Below are positions 1 to 9,940 of a stretch of DNA of 39,575 nucleotides, piece by piece. A program made the translations under genes and the position numbers. This DNA is from Chara braunii (Eukaryota > Streptophyta > Charophyceae > Charales > Characeae): NCBI GenBank assembly GCA_003427395.1, contig BFEA01000471.1, positions 1,024,906-1,064,480 of the forward strand. Reading direction: 5' to 3'. The notes beneath the pieces are model-generated. The model searched no databases, had not been told where the DNA came from, and saw only the letters and a list, made by a program, of their open reading frames with translations. The first letter of the stretch is position 1; each line of letters opens with the position of its first letter.

Positions 1-900
1 CTGAAGAGGTGGCGCTGAAGAGTAGTGATCACCTTGATGACTTGGATACAATCTGCAGAAGTAGCACTGATGTGCTGAAGTCATGATGATGAGTTGACAA
101 GGGATTTACATTGCGCTGATGAGACCTGGACTTGGGGAACTATGAAACTCTTTGTAATCATATTTTTGATAATATACGTTGTGCAACTCGGTTCTCTTCT
201 CATCTATCTTTGTCTGTTGTGTGAGACTCTTGATCAATGTGTGCAAGGATAATGCGTGACATGTACACACTTGCGTGAGATGGTCTTCAGGACCCATGCA
301 GGAGCAGCAGCGTTTGTTGCAGACTGCTCAATGCAGCCTTATCCTCAAGTGGACATCACCTTTTTAATTTTCATAAAGTGTGCTGGTGTGATTGTTCAAT
401 GTGAGCTTGGTGTAAAGCTTTTCTCCAATTGTGATCTTCAAGATTGATCCTCACTTCACTTTGTCTGAACGTGGCGCATAGAAGAAGTTGAAGTTTTGTG
501 GATTCCTAACACGTGCAACGTCAGGGCTAATCGCCGCTCTGATACCGGATGTTAGAGACAGCATCCACTCGCACTTGCACACTCGCCTTAAACCACCAGT
601 ACCTTCCCAGGTCAAACACAATTTTACACTTGCCTTAAACCACCAGTACCTTCCGAGCCACCTTCTCGAACCTTTTTCTGGCAAGTTGCCGAACCTGTTT
701 GTCTTAGGAGAAAGTAGCTGGTGAGCAGTCGAGATATAGCAGGCTACCGGTCCTTCAATGAAGGGGACTAGTAATTCTATGGTGGTGGTTTCCCTTTTTT
801 CCCCTTTGTCTTTCCTTTCTTTCTTTTTCCCCTGCACGTTTTCTCTTTTCCCCATTGGGCGGCCAACGCTGCCAAAGGAGCCCTCAGCGCTATGGGTGTC
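1..900. other. No gene recognised
   Basis: No reading frame here resembles a known family and the open frames are short. The only structure seen is a direct repeat of about 24 bp (584-607 and 631-654, 47 bp apart) containing the shared string CCTTAAACCACCAGTACC. Confidence 0.5.
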
Positions 901-904
901 GGAG

Positions 905-1245
905 TGCCAAAAGATGAGGATGCGCAGGGCCTTGGTAATATTCTCTGTATCTTTCCACAGACTAACAGAAGATTCATTCTTATTGGGACTGAAGTGCAAC
1001 ACGCCCTAGGCAGATCGCGGAGGACGAGGGGCCTTGCTATACCAAGCACAACATGCACAAACGACAAAAAACGTTAAATCTTTTTTTTTTCGTCACGAGT
1101 TCTCTATTTATGCGTTTCATAGTTGCCCCGAGGCCATGCTAACCTTCTCTGTATCTTCCGCAAAATAGGTCAAGATTCATTCCCGTCGTCCACAAGGGGA
1201 CAGCAGTGTTGTCACTCACCACATGCACAAATGACAAAAATTGTG
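905..1245 (-). repeat. Two tandem reversed copies of a dispersed hairpin repeat
   Basis: Two related units lie head to tail. Each reads, on the minus strand, a hairpin of the GAATCTT...AAGATAC type (947-975 and 1151-1178). On the plus strand each is followed by a string close to ACATGCACAAATGACAAAAA (about 1045-1070 and 1217-1240) and preceded by TTCTCTGTATCTT. The same hairpin occurs in forward orientation at 9914, 11077, 13068 and 38313, so this is a dispersed family of short non-coding repeats. What mobilises it is unknown; no poly(A) or obvious terminal repeat was seen. Confidence 0.55.
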
Positions 1246-1303
1246 CCACCCTATCTTTCCATTCTTTTCTTTGTTTTGGGGGGGGGGGGAGCATGGTCCT
1301 CGC

Positions 1304-1467
1304 TGTCGAGCGCATCGGTCCCGCAGGGGGACACTCCCGGCCGCGTCACGCAGGATTTGGCAGGACTTGTCGCGGAGAGCGTTTGCCGCTCCGGCCAAGT
1401 GCGCCAGCCGTACCTCTCGCGAGCCCCTACGACAGGACAGGGTTACGCGAGGCACCGCTTACCTCCT
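1304..1467 (-). repeat. LTR inner-end fragment
   Basis: This block begins TGTCGAGCGCATCG and aligns along its length with 4862-5024, including shared strings such as CGCGTCACGCAGGATTTGG and CTCGCGAGCCCCTACGA. At 4862 the same sequence sits next to a tRNA primer site, which marks it as the inner end of an LTR. Here no primer site is adjacent. The fragment directly follows the gag-like coding in minus-strand order, as if most of pol and of the 3' LTR were deleted. It could also be an unrelated solo fragment. Confidence 0.6.
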
Positions 1468-3082
1468 TCCCTCTCTTGAACGCCAGACCACCTTTTCTGA
1501 ACCTTCGTGAGGTGGGAAGAACCTCGGTCGCCATCTACCATCTCCTTTCCTTTCCCACCAGTTGCCTCGCTTGACATTCCTTCCGAGATTTTTCGTGCCC
1601 TTCCTGGCCTCCTCTAGTCGCGCCATCCTTTCTTCCAATACCCCCATTTGTCTCTGTATGCCGCTTAGTTCGCCTCGTGGTGGTGCATCCCCAATTACTT
1701 GCCCAGGGCTACCACAATGTTGGCTCTCCACTCCATCTTCTGGAAATCTCAACCTTAAAGAATTTTCCAGTTCGCCCAAGTTCGTGACTTCAACATGAGG
1801 GTATATATCTCCTCACTTAACTCCTCACTGACAAATAATGGCAACATGCTGCACATTGCCTTCTCGTCCCACACCTTCACGAAGCTAAGGTTATGGTAGT
1901 CGTGCAGGAAGTCGAACAATTTTTTTCCTCGAAACAGCAGGGCCTGGAGATCTGGGGCCATTGAGTCGTGCACCGACTCATGCAGCAGCACCTTCGTGAG
2001 GCATGAGCTCCTCCAGAGCAGGATCTTGGCCAAACCACTCTCTTCGGCCATGATGTTACAATTGGCCTGGCATATATGACAAGTAACGGAACATCAGGTT
2101 GTAGCCCGAGATGCTCAAAACAAATAGGGGCAAATAATATTGTCAATACTCAATCACACTAGCCCTTTCATTGCTCGTCTGACAAGGCTTTAAACTCCAG
2201 TTATCCTTGTTCTAACCATAAGGGTACAATAAGGAATATACAACCTACGCAGATATAAAGTCTTTAAAACAAGTTATAGATTGATAGCAGAAGTTGTTAC
2301 AACTGCCACTAGTCACTGTGATCGTGCTTGATAGTAAAATAGTCATAGACGAGCCTCTAAGAATCTCGGTCAAATGATGGTCGCGCTTACTAATTATAGA
2401 GGCATCCTCTATTGACATGCTGTTGCTCGAAGCTCACTCCAATCTTCTACCTTTTCACCCGGCTCATGGGAGCAGGCATAGGCGTCCACAATATTGGCCA
2501 TATTTCGAAGCCCTTGACTAGGGGGTAGACACCTTAAATCTACGTATAGGCCATATATCATCTCACACGTGTAACGCCTATACCCCCATTCTCGCATCCT
2601 CAAAGAGGCTTTTGCTGCTGCCTCTATCCTTGCTCGTCCCTGAAAAACTCTTCCACGAGGAACTCGGGCAGGACGGTGCGTAACGACGCTGAAGGAAGCA
2701 CAAACTCACTGGCCCACTTAACCTCTATATGGGTCGACACCTGCTCTTCTCCTTCATGAAACCTTTCTCTTGCCCATTTCGCCGCAGCTGCCTCAACTAT
2801 CCTTAAAGGTCTTGCGAGCAGACTCCCATGCCCAAGTGTCAGCTCAATCCCATGCTTTACCCAAAATGATGATGATGCGTATAGGGTTACTCTCACGATC
2901 GCACCGGCTTGATCATCATCAAAGCCAGATTCAATCCAGACAAAGGTATCAATACCTAGCAATACGCCCCACCAGGAAGAGATATATTCTCCTTCCTTGA
3001 CTTGCCTTGGCAAAGACATCTGGAGTCCATCCTCTCTTTCAACTGGTTGGGTCATATTGGGATTCTCCTCAGCATATGGCAT
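1459..3082 (-). pseudogene. Broken gag-like coding region of the LTR retrotransposon
   Basis: Three minus-strand open segments can be read: an ATG at 3082 running to 2624, continued in another frame from about 2640 to 2409, and an ATG at 2051 running to 1755 that continues in a third frame to about 1459. The 2624 junction is a clear frameshift, since the FFRDEQG stop frame is replaced by ARIEAAAKASLRMREWGY. The last part is the most Gag-like: an aliphatic helix region, then SRTWANW followed after a one-base shift by SLRLRF, which fits the C-terminal pattern of the retrotransposon gag family. A short coiled-coil-like stretch (MGVLEERMARLEEARK) and a basic tail follow. No zinc knuckle is visible. 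The first 152 residues match nothing I recognise and could be a different protein. Position downstream of a primer site on the same strand supports gag. Confidence 0.5.
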
Positions 3083-4840
3083 CTTGACCTACCTTTGTTC
3101 AGTCCGGATTCTGCCCATCACAGACAGCGTCCAACATACGCCTTCCGTTATTATGCTGAAATCCTCCTCCTACAATTGCACTCTTGAAGTTTAAACTTCA
3201 AAGTATCTTTTACTAAACTTCGTTCATTCCAACATTTACGACCATCCAACCTAGATGAAAATAATAGCAATAACACCTTGCAATAGTAATACCCTTGCGA
3301 GTATCTAAACTCTTAACATTTATTACCAATGGAAATGATATAGTACTTTAACGAACGAATAAAGAAGCACTATTTATAACTTTCATGACCAACCAAACTT
3401 ATATATACACAACACAAGGAAAAAGGGCTATAATTATAACAAATAATACCATGCTAAGATGAAAATGCAATTTGCCAATAATAAACGTCCTCAGATACAT
3501 TAACAATGAGAGCATTAAACTCTACTCCCTGACTTTGACATAAGTATATTGTGTCGAGGGGCAGTGTAATCCTTTCTCAAAAGGGTACCATCTTATTCCT
3601 GAGCCTCGCTCAAGGATCAAGCCTCACTGCTGTGCCCTCCGATTCCAGCTTCCCCCCATAGACCATAGTCTGACAAGGCTCAAACACTTTCCTTCTATCC
3701 GATAAAATAATCATTTTATCACAAAGGATCAGACGACAACACCCCACTATGGACCAGGAACATAGTTCCGGCATGGGTCTCACTACCACCTTCAAGACTA
3801 GATTACAACTTCTTCAAAGCCATCTTTTAGGGGACATGATAACATAGGGTTGCAACTTTCTTAGGGTAGACTTCACACATTGACCATTTTCTCGCGAAAT
3901 TCACCTTCCCAAGGAATTGGTCACTCCATTCACCTACGAATCTGCATCGAACGTGGATTATGTGTAACAGGCGATTACAGTTGCTCACTGATCCATTGTC
4001 TACTTACTTTCACAAGCTTTCTCTGGTGAGTGGCCTCTACCATCATGTATGTTACTGTAATGTACAGTAACATGAACTTACCCCCCTTTAAAAGACCAAC
4101 CCATGCATATAGATTCAAAAAACCAAATAGATCTGAATGAACAATTAAGATAAACACAGATCCAAAAGGTTATACATAGATAGAATAAAATTAAACAGAT
4201 GGCTCATGCAGATAGTCATAGATGAATAGGGCTCAGATAAATAACATAAAGTACATAGTCTTATATGAGTCGACATTTAAATATGCTTACTAAAAAGAAT
4301 ATTTTTAATGAAGATGGATGAATTTCATAGATAGACTGAAAAGTATAATCTCAAAATGATAAACTCAAATGCTTAAATAGATAGAATGTTTTATGACTTT
4401 TCCTTACGAGAGTCCTTAGGTAAGAAGAAAATACCTCTTCCTTACCCACGTCATTTCCTATCGCTAGCGTACTGTGATACTGCCATGACAACTTAGGCAG
4501 TTCATCGACTATGTTAAAGTACCAAAATTCCTTCTTTGGGTAACCAAATATGCAGAGTCGCATCAAATGTAAACGATGATCAATCCATGACATTAGACAC
4601 ACAGAGCATCGTCCGTACTACTCTATGGTACCTTGATCCGCAAATTTCTTACTCTAGTTGCCACTATTAGGGGTCACAATACACAAACATCCCTATCTCA
4701 CACCGCCTTTCAATAGTGTAATCCCATCAAAACCATCAACAAACTACCTAATGCCATTAACAAAATTTGTCATTTTGCTTGGATCATCAGCCTGCACTTA
4801 ACCTGGGTTCGATCTCTAAGGACCCCGGTAGGCAATCGAG
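3083..4840. other. AT-rich leader or untranslated interior, no gene seen
   Basis: This 1.75 kb lies between the primer-binding site and the gag-like coding of the minus-strand LTR element. No open frame longer than about 85 codons has protein-like composition, and no RNA gene was recognised. The most likely status is the untranslated leader of the retrotransposon or nested decayed repeat. Confidence 0.4.
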
Positions 4841-4859
4841 ATCCCCGGCAACGGCGCCA
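4841..4859 (-). other. Primer-binding site for tRNA-Asp
   Basis: On the minus strand the sequence is TGGCGCCGTTGCCGGGGAT, the exact complement of the 3' end (including CCA) of plant cytosolic tRNA-Asp, a primer commonly used by plant Ty3/gypsy elements. It sits two bases from TG at 4862, whose minus-strand reading is an LTR end in ...CGACA. This is the standard LTR-spacer-primer-site arrangement and fixes the element's orientation as minus. The tRNA identity is from recalled plant sequences. Confidence 0.8.
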
Positions 4860-5508
4860 CCTGTCGAGCGCATCGTTCCAGCACGGGGACCCTCCCGACC
4901 GCGTCACGCAGGATTTGGTAGGACTTGTCGCGGAGAGCGTTTCGCCGCTCCGGCCGAGTGTGTCAGCCGTACCCCTCGCGAGCCCCTACGAATGACAGGG
5001 TCACGCGAGGCACCACTACCTCCACCTGCGGGAGTTGTCACCATCCCTTAGGTGGGCGTACCCCCGCCGAGCTACTGAACCACATGCGAAGGCTTTTCGT
5101 ATGCAATTGCAGAGGTGGCCCAGCCGAGGGCGTTTCTCGTTCGTTGTAGCATAGGGGGTACGTGCAATCACCGCCCAAAATCGAACCCGCACGCGAATCG
5201 ACGCACTGGGGGCTGAAGTACCAGACGCGACTCTACGTCGATCGACTAAGACGCATCCTACATACCACGCGTTACACCACATCACTCACACACATGGGGA
5301 ACAACAAAACAAATGACCCAACAGCACAACAACACAACAACACAACAACACAACCACACTCCTAGTCCCTTCAGTATCCAACCCATAACTTTCTGAAGCG
5401 AGAGTTAGATAGGCCTCGCGCGCTGAACTTAGCATAAAAGGTTGGGCGGGCGCGTTGCCTTCTCATATCGACCAGCCATGCATGCACATGCGAGCACTCG
5501 CACTGATG

Positions 5509-5526
5509 GGGTACTATGTAGTACCC
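5509..5526. repeat. 18-bp palindrome in the candidate LTR
   Basis: GGGTACTATGTAGTACCC has 8-bp perfect arms around a central TG. A second inverted pair lies nearby (CTCAAG at about 5570 with CTTGAG at about 5593, enclosing TGTC/GACA). In minus sense both would lie in the transcribed R-U5 part of the LTR. Confidence 0.5.
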
Positions 5527-5913
5527 GTAACCGCGCGACCCTTGATAATCTCGAGGGTCATGTTCGACACTCAAGTGTCGGCTGACACGCGCCTTGAGGG
5601 ATTTATCTCTCGACGCTGGACAACCGCCAAGTGCGGTTGAAAACCACACCCTCTTCTGCACCCATCGGAGAGTGGGTGGTACACAAGTTCATACCTGTGG
5701 TGGCAATCGTCTCTTATCGCCCTGGAGGCCAGCTCCATCATCTAGCGCCTGGAAAGAAGTCAAGGGGTTTGACTTTGACGGTTGCTACGGACTACAACGT
5801 CCGACTATAAAAATCTTTAAAAAACAAAGGATAAGGGGAAGTCCCATTCCCCTCGAAAACATGATTTGTTCAACCCTTACGCGCGGTCACAGTAGGCCAC
5901 ACGAAACACTCAA

Positions 5914-5937
5914 GACATATATATACACATATATAGA
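5914..5937 (-). promoter_or_regulatory. Possible TATA region of the LTR promoter
   Basis: The stretch CATATATATACACATATATA reads as tandem TATA-like elements on the minus strand. It lies about 1 kb before the primer site, which would leave a plausible R-U5 length. It is AT simple sequence, so the assignment rests on position only. Confidence 0.25.
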
Positions 5938-6314
5938 GAGAGGGTTATTATTATAGGACGATCACTTCTCACAGTCACATTGGGACTCCCCTCAAGCATA
6001 TATACTTCAGTGATCGTAGGCAATCAAATCCAAAGTCCGAATCACCAAACATACCTACAATCACATCAAAGATTCAACCAAAAATCCATGCACTACACAG
6101 GGTCAACTTCAACCATTCTTTGCGCTCACACCCCTCGCTTTAGCCATACAAACCTCACTCTTTATGTAACTCTCAAAATAAAATACTCAGCATCTTTATT
6201 AAATGGTCATTCAATTGAAGTTCGGGTAAAAACACAACAAAACAGGTCAAACCACAGGGCTAAAACCTTTAGGTTGAGTGACAAAAGTGAATTAGAGTTG
6301 AGTCGGAAACCGAC

Positions 6315-6334
6315 CTGTTATCAAAGGATAACAG
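6315..6334. repeat. Perfect short hairpin
   Basis: CTGTTATC and GATAACAG form an 8-bp stem around a 4-base loop. It lies within the candidate LTR, between the TATA region and the hairpin array. Confidence 0.45.
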
Positions 6335-7090
6335 AAAATGATCCTCGTGGGATCAACTTGAAGCTAGTCAAGCCTTGAATCAATCTGAATAAAGGTGACA
6401 TGCAATACAGCACAGGCCAGTGCCCAAGCCATGCTTGAGTGATCAAAAAATAATTCTACCTTCCTAACTAACCTCTGATGTTTATCTAAAAATGTAAGAA
6501 ATTACGACAGCATATCCCCTAAACAAGATGGGTTGCCAAATTTCTCCTAGCTGAAAATAATCTAACTCTCCGAATTCTACAAAATTTCAACAGCGCTTCC
6601 CGTAAAAAAAGTGCCTTCTCATAATTTCTATAAGTCCAAAAATAACTAATTCTTTCAGATTTGTAGAAATTTCGGAAGCGCTTCCCATAGGAACAAGAGG
6701 CTGTCAAGATTTATACAAAGTTGAAAACAAAAAGACAAAGCAAAGCTATACTTGGGACTAGCTTCTGACACTTGCTTGATAATTCAAAATCAGCGACAGT
6801 TTGTACGAGCTCTAGATGAGACCGTGAGCTAACACTGATCCTAATTCCTACCAGGGTCAGTCCTATCTTATCCCAAGCTTCCCTCCAATCATCCATCTCA
6901 TCTGCCTACCTATAGCTCCAGCTCTCGGCGAGCATTTAAAACAACTAACATATCCAAAAGATGCCCCAAAGTGAGAGCCCACAAGCATGCATAAACAAAT
7001 ATCTCTCACAATCCCACATTGATTTCCAAGTAGTTCGCTAGATCACTCAGTTCCATCCCTTCTTATGTCCCCTTCACTTATGACATACGA

Positions 7091-8253
7091 TCAGACAAGG
7101 CCCTAACTTAAGGGTACGCCTGACCTGCCTAAGTAGACAAGTAAAGTACGCACAATTGGACTGCCCTAACTTAAGGGTATGCCCGACACAACATAAACTA
7201 TGAACATAAAGCATATGACCAGACCGCCCTAACTTAAGGGTATGTCTGGATTCTACTTAACTGACGACATGAACCATAAAACTAGACTGCCCTAACTTAA
7301 GGGTACGTCTAGTCAGCCTTAAACAAAGTTTACGTAGGGCATAGGATTAGACTGCCCCAACTTAGGGGTATGCCTAATCTGCCTAAACAAACACAAACGA
7401 CGAATGGTTAGACCGCCCTAACTTAAGGGTACGTCCAACCTACATAACATCAACGCCAAGAGCATATCGCTAGGCCGCCCCAACTTAGGGGTACGCCTAG
7501 GTACCCTAAACTGTTTAAGTTACATAAGGCAATGCGACCAGACCGCCCTAACTTAAGGGTACGCCTGATCTGCCTGAACAAGCACAAACGACGTATGACT
7601 AAGCCGCCCTAACCTAAGGGTACGCTTAGCCTCCGTAACAACAATTTAAACAACCATAAATATTTTGTACAAACTTTATGACTTTCTTTCTTCTTAGGCA
7701 GATGGTCAGACCTACCCAACTTAGGGAGACATCCAACCCTGCCTTGTGTTTAAAAGGGAAAATAAAAGAAGATTTATACTAACTCTCTGCTCCTTTATAT
7801 TATCACGAGCATAGGACTGAGCCGCCCTAACTTAAGGGTACGCTCAGTCTGTCGGGGTTACCTTCACTTTATATTCTTCATTTGCCTCTCTTCTCTTTTT
7901 GTTCTACCTGACTTGCTGATTGGCCTTCCCAACTTAGGGTGTCTGGTCTGCCAGATAATATAAGTTCATATAATATATGTATCAAATTTTATGCTTTCGT
8001 TTGACCATTACGTTTACAGCTTATGACTAAGCCGCCCCAACGTAGGGGTACGCTTAGTCTTATGCCTTTGTCCCCCTCAGAAAAAACACACACAAAACTG
8101 GGTCTAGGCAACTTAGAATATCCCCAGTCTTGTTTTTCAGCAACCCAAAAGAAACATTAAGATTCCGAGTCCTCCCAACTTAGGGTGCCCATCCTCTTGT
8201 TCAGAAACCACAACACTGAACCCACTCAACTTAGAGGGATCCAACCTTGGGTT
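7091..8253. repeat. Array of about 16 hairpin units with covarying stems
   Basis: Each unit has a conserved core: CCCT (or CCCC), the hexaloop AACTTA, then AGGG (or GGGG), followed by TAC/TAT. An outer stem flanks the core, and its sequence differs from unit to unit while staying self-complementary. Examples are CCAGAC/GTCTGG (7219-7249), ACTAGAC/GTCTAGT (7281-7313), CTAGGC/GCCTAG (7470-7500), CTAAGC/GCTTAG (7599-7629), GACTGAGC/GCTCAGTC (7815-7849) and GACTAAGC/GCTTAGTC (8025-8059). Loop centres lie near 7107, 7170, 7233, 7296, 7361, 7422, 7484, 7552 and 7613 (spacing 61-68 bp), then 7720, 7831, 7933 and 8041 (about 105 bp), then 8112, 8179 and 8230. Later units are weaker, but 8097-8128 keeps ACTGGG/CCCAGT and 8219-8253 keeps AACCC/GGGTT with an inner CTC/GAG. 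Linkers between units are not conserved and nothing here codes for protein. I know of no family with this design. Confidence 0.85.
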
Positions 8254-8318
8254 GACCTGGTCAAACGCATGCAAAACACCTCTTTCTCACCTGACTTCAC
8301 TCAAAAATTATATGAACT

Positions 8319-8451
8319 CTCATATATATTCGTTTATTTAGCCTTTCACAAAACATGTCCCGACATACATAACAAAATAAAAACTACTCATATATATTTG
8401 TTTATTTAGCCTTTCACAAAACATGTCTTGACATACATAACAAAATAAAAA
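8319..8451. repeat. Tandem duplication, 68-bp period
   Basis: Two nearly identical copies (8319-8386 and 8387-8451) share TTTATTTAGCCTTTCACAAA and an AACATGTC...GACATACATAACA segment. They differ at about three positions, suggesting a recent duplication. They follow directly after the hairpin array. Confidence 0.8.
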
Positions 8452-8581
8452 GTAATAACCTGTCATAGTTATATTCAGATACCCAAAGGAATAACGCAGT
8501 TAGGGGAAAGGATCACGCGCGTTAGACGAAACTTATACCTGAAGTTCCCTGCCTCCAAAACCCCGCCTGGGTTCCGACAGA

Positions 8582-8650
8582 GCTCCCGCAATCGGTGGGT
8601 GGACCTCCCACAAGGTCTTGCTGCGGTCCTACGGGTTGCAATCTCGCCTG
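8582..8650 (+). mobile_element. Possible tRNA-like SINE head or pol III box pair
   Basis: A B-box-like GGTTGCAATCT (8634-8644) sits in a 4-bp arm CGGG...CTCG, preceded by a weak A-box-like segment near 8585-8600. It resembles tRNA-derived SINE heads of plants, but the A box is poor and no poly(A) tail was found. Confidence 0.25.
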
Positions 8651-9890
8651 CCGCCTTCCCCTCATAACAGGACTAGACTTAGAGTAAGAGAGACAGCAAG
8701 AGAGGTTTCAGACACTCGAGCTACAAGAGAGGTGCGCTCAGACTTGCGGGAAAGGGCCTTGTTATCTTCAATCGCCTGAGGGCCCCGCAATGATGGCCAG
8801 CAAATCGCAGTACAGGATGGTCAGAATCACGGCCGGAACGCAATACACGAGTCCCCAGACAGACTTCCAAGCAGCTGTAACCCCCTTGTGAAGAGGAACT
8901 ATAACGGTGCACAGTGAGGAACAACGCCCTCCACAGTAGTGGCGCTCAGTGAGGAACAGCGCCCTCCACAACAACACTGCCCCATACCTCAAGAGGTCCG
9001 TCGATACATCCCTTCAACCAGCAGTGGCCCACCAGCAGTCAAAAACACATCGTTCCACCGTCCGCAAAATAGTCTGCTGCACCAGTCGGTCGTAAGACTC
9101 AGAACTGGCCAGTTGAAGGTGTCGCACCAATCCCGAACTCCCAGCAGTTCAACAGCTCCCAACCCCTAGCAGTAGTATCGGTAATCAAAAGTTCGGCCAC
9201 AGTAAATACTCCGATAACAATACTTCTGCCTCAGCCAACAGCAGTCGAGGGCTCATAAAGCTAGCATCAGCCAGTACTTGGACATGCGGCAGCGGCAACA
9301 GCTCGTCACCGTTGAACACAGTAGTTGCGCCCTCCGGCAGGACGGCAGCCCATCACGTCCAAAGGCAGCTGTAACTTACTCAGCCATTCCCTTTCAGCAC
9401 AGCGCATCCACGACAAAACTCGACCAATGCTTGTCTCAGCAACTGGTCAAAATACAAGAACAGCTTGCCTCAGCAATTTGTCATAAGGTGGTTGTTACAC
9501 TTCGGTCACTTAGCAGCAGTGCTAGTAATCCACACGCCACGCTGAAACCTTAGCCAAAACGAGTGTTGTCTTAGCCTGGAGAATGCAGCAATCGAACACG
9601 CCCGCCTCCGCGCGTACTGATGTAGTCAAAGTACAACAAACAGTGGTAGAACCGAACCTCACCACCTATAGAATCAAGAAAGAGCCCTTAATCTGTCAAG
9701 CTTTGCTATGCTTTAGCAGGCCGAGATCCCGTTCGTTAACTGAACTAACTGGACAAAATCACTCCCCCAGCTAAGGACGGCCCGTCCGTTTGGCACGTAG
9801 CTCGACTGTCCGTTTCTCCCCACACGGCCGGCTTGCCAACCGCCCATTCAGACGATGAGCTTCGAAGATGACGAAGCGGCCCGCTACTTC
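8651..9890. other. No intact gene; degenerate CAG-containing sequence
   Basis: The plus strand is rich in scattered CAGCAGT-like words, giving Gln/Ser-rich but unconvincing frames. A short duplication (GAGGAACA.CGCCCTCCACA) occurs at about 8917-8938 and 8951-8972. On the minus strand, 8992-8768 reads as a 74-codon frame with a hydrophobic, membrane-like end (VYCVPAVILTILYC), which may be a relic of coding. No homology could be recognised. Confidence 0.35.
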
Positions 9891-9913
9891 ACCAAAAGTG
9901 CAAAAATTGGAAT

Positions 9914-9940
9914 GAATCTTCGCTAGAGTTGGGAAGATTC
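9914..9940 (+). repeat. Dispersed hairpin repeat copy
   Basis: GAATCTTC and GAAGATTC form a perfect 8-bp stem around CGCTAGAGTTG-type loop sequence. It is preceded by AGTGCAAAAA as in the other forward copies. A degenerate copy that has lost the 3' arm starts at about 10632. Confidence 0.6.

Larger units (their letters stand above)
1304..8579 (-). mobile_element. Degenerate LTR retrotransposon, minus strand, pol missing
   Basis: In minus-strand order the parts are a candidate 5' LTR (8579-4862), a 2-nt gap, a 19-nt primer-binding site matching the 3' end of plant tRNA-Asp (4859-4841), a leader with no coding signal, a frameshifted gag-like region (3082-1459), and a 164-bp fragment about 85% identical by eye to the inner end of the LTR (1467-1304). 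No protease, reverse transcriptase, RNase H or integrase motif is visible between gag and the terminal fragment, so the element is internally deleted or non-autonomous. The five bases outside the two ends (1299-1303 and 8580-8584) do not match as a target-site duplication. The terminal fragment may therefore belong to another insertion or a recombinant. The primer site is the firmest part; the outer limit at 8579 is inferred. Confidence 0.55.
4862..8579 (-). repeat. Candidate 5' LTR (about 3.7 kb)
   Basis: The inner edge is well fixed: it begins TGTCG on the plus strand, two bases from the primer site. The outer edge is proposed at 8579, where the plus strand ends GGTTCCGACA, giving a matching 5-bp terminal inverted repeat TGTCG...CGACA. 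In minus sense the LTR would start TGTCGGAACCCAGGCGGGG. It contains a TATA-rich stretch (5914-5937), an 18-bp palindrome (5509-5526), a roughly 95-bp degenerate direct repeat (about 6550-6690) and the hairpin array (7091-8253). At 3.7 kb the LTR is long but within the range of large plant gypsy elements. No second full LTR is present to prove the outer end. Confidence 0.4.

Noticed and set aside
5421-5436. CGCTGAACTTAGCATA resembling the 5' region of large-subunit rRNA
   Set aside because: Only about 15 bases match with one base missing, and the flanking sequence shows no rRNA similarity.
7091-8253. CRISPR-like appearance of the regularly spaced palindromic array
   Set aside because: The context is eukaryotic, the repeat arms differ between units, the spacers are AT-rich and partly similar, and no cas-like gene is present.
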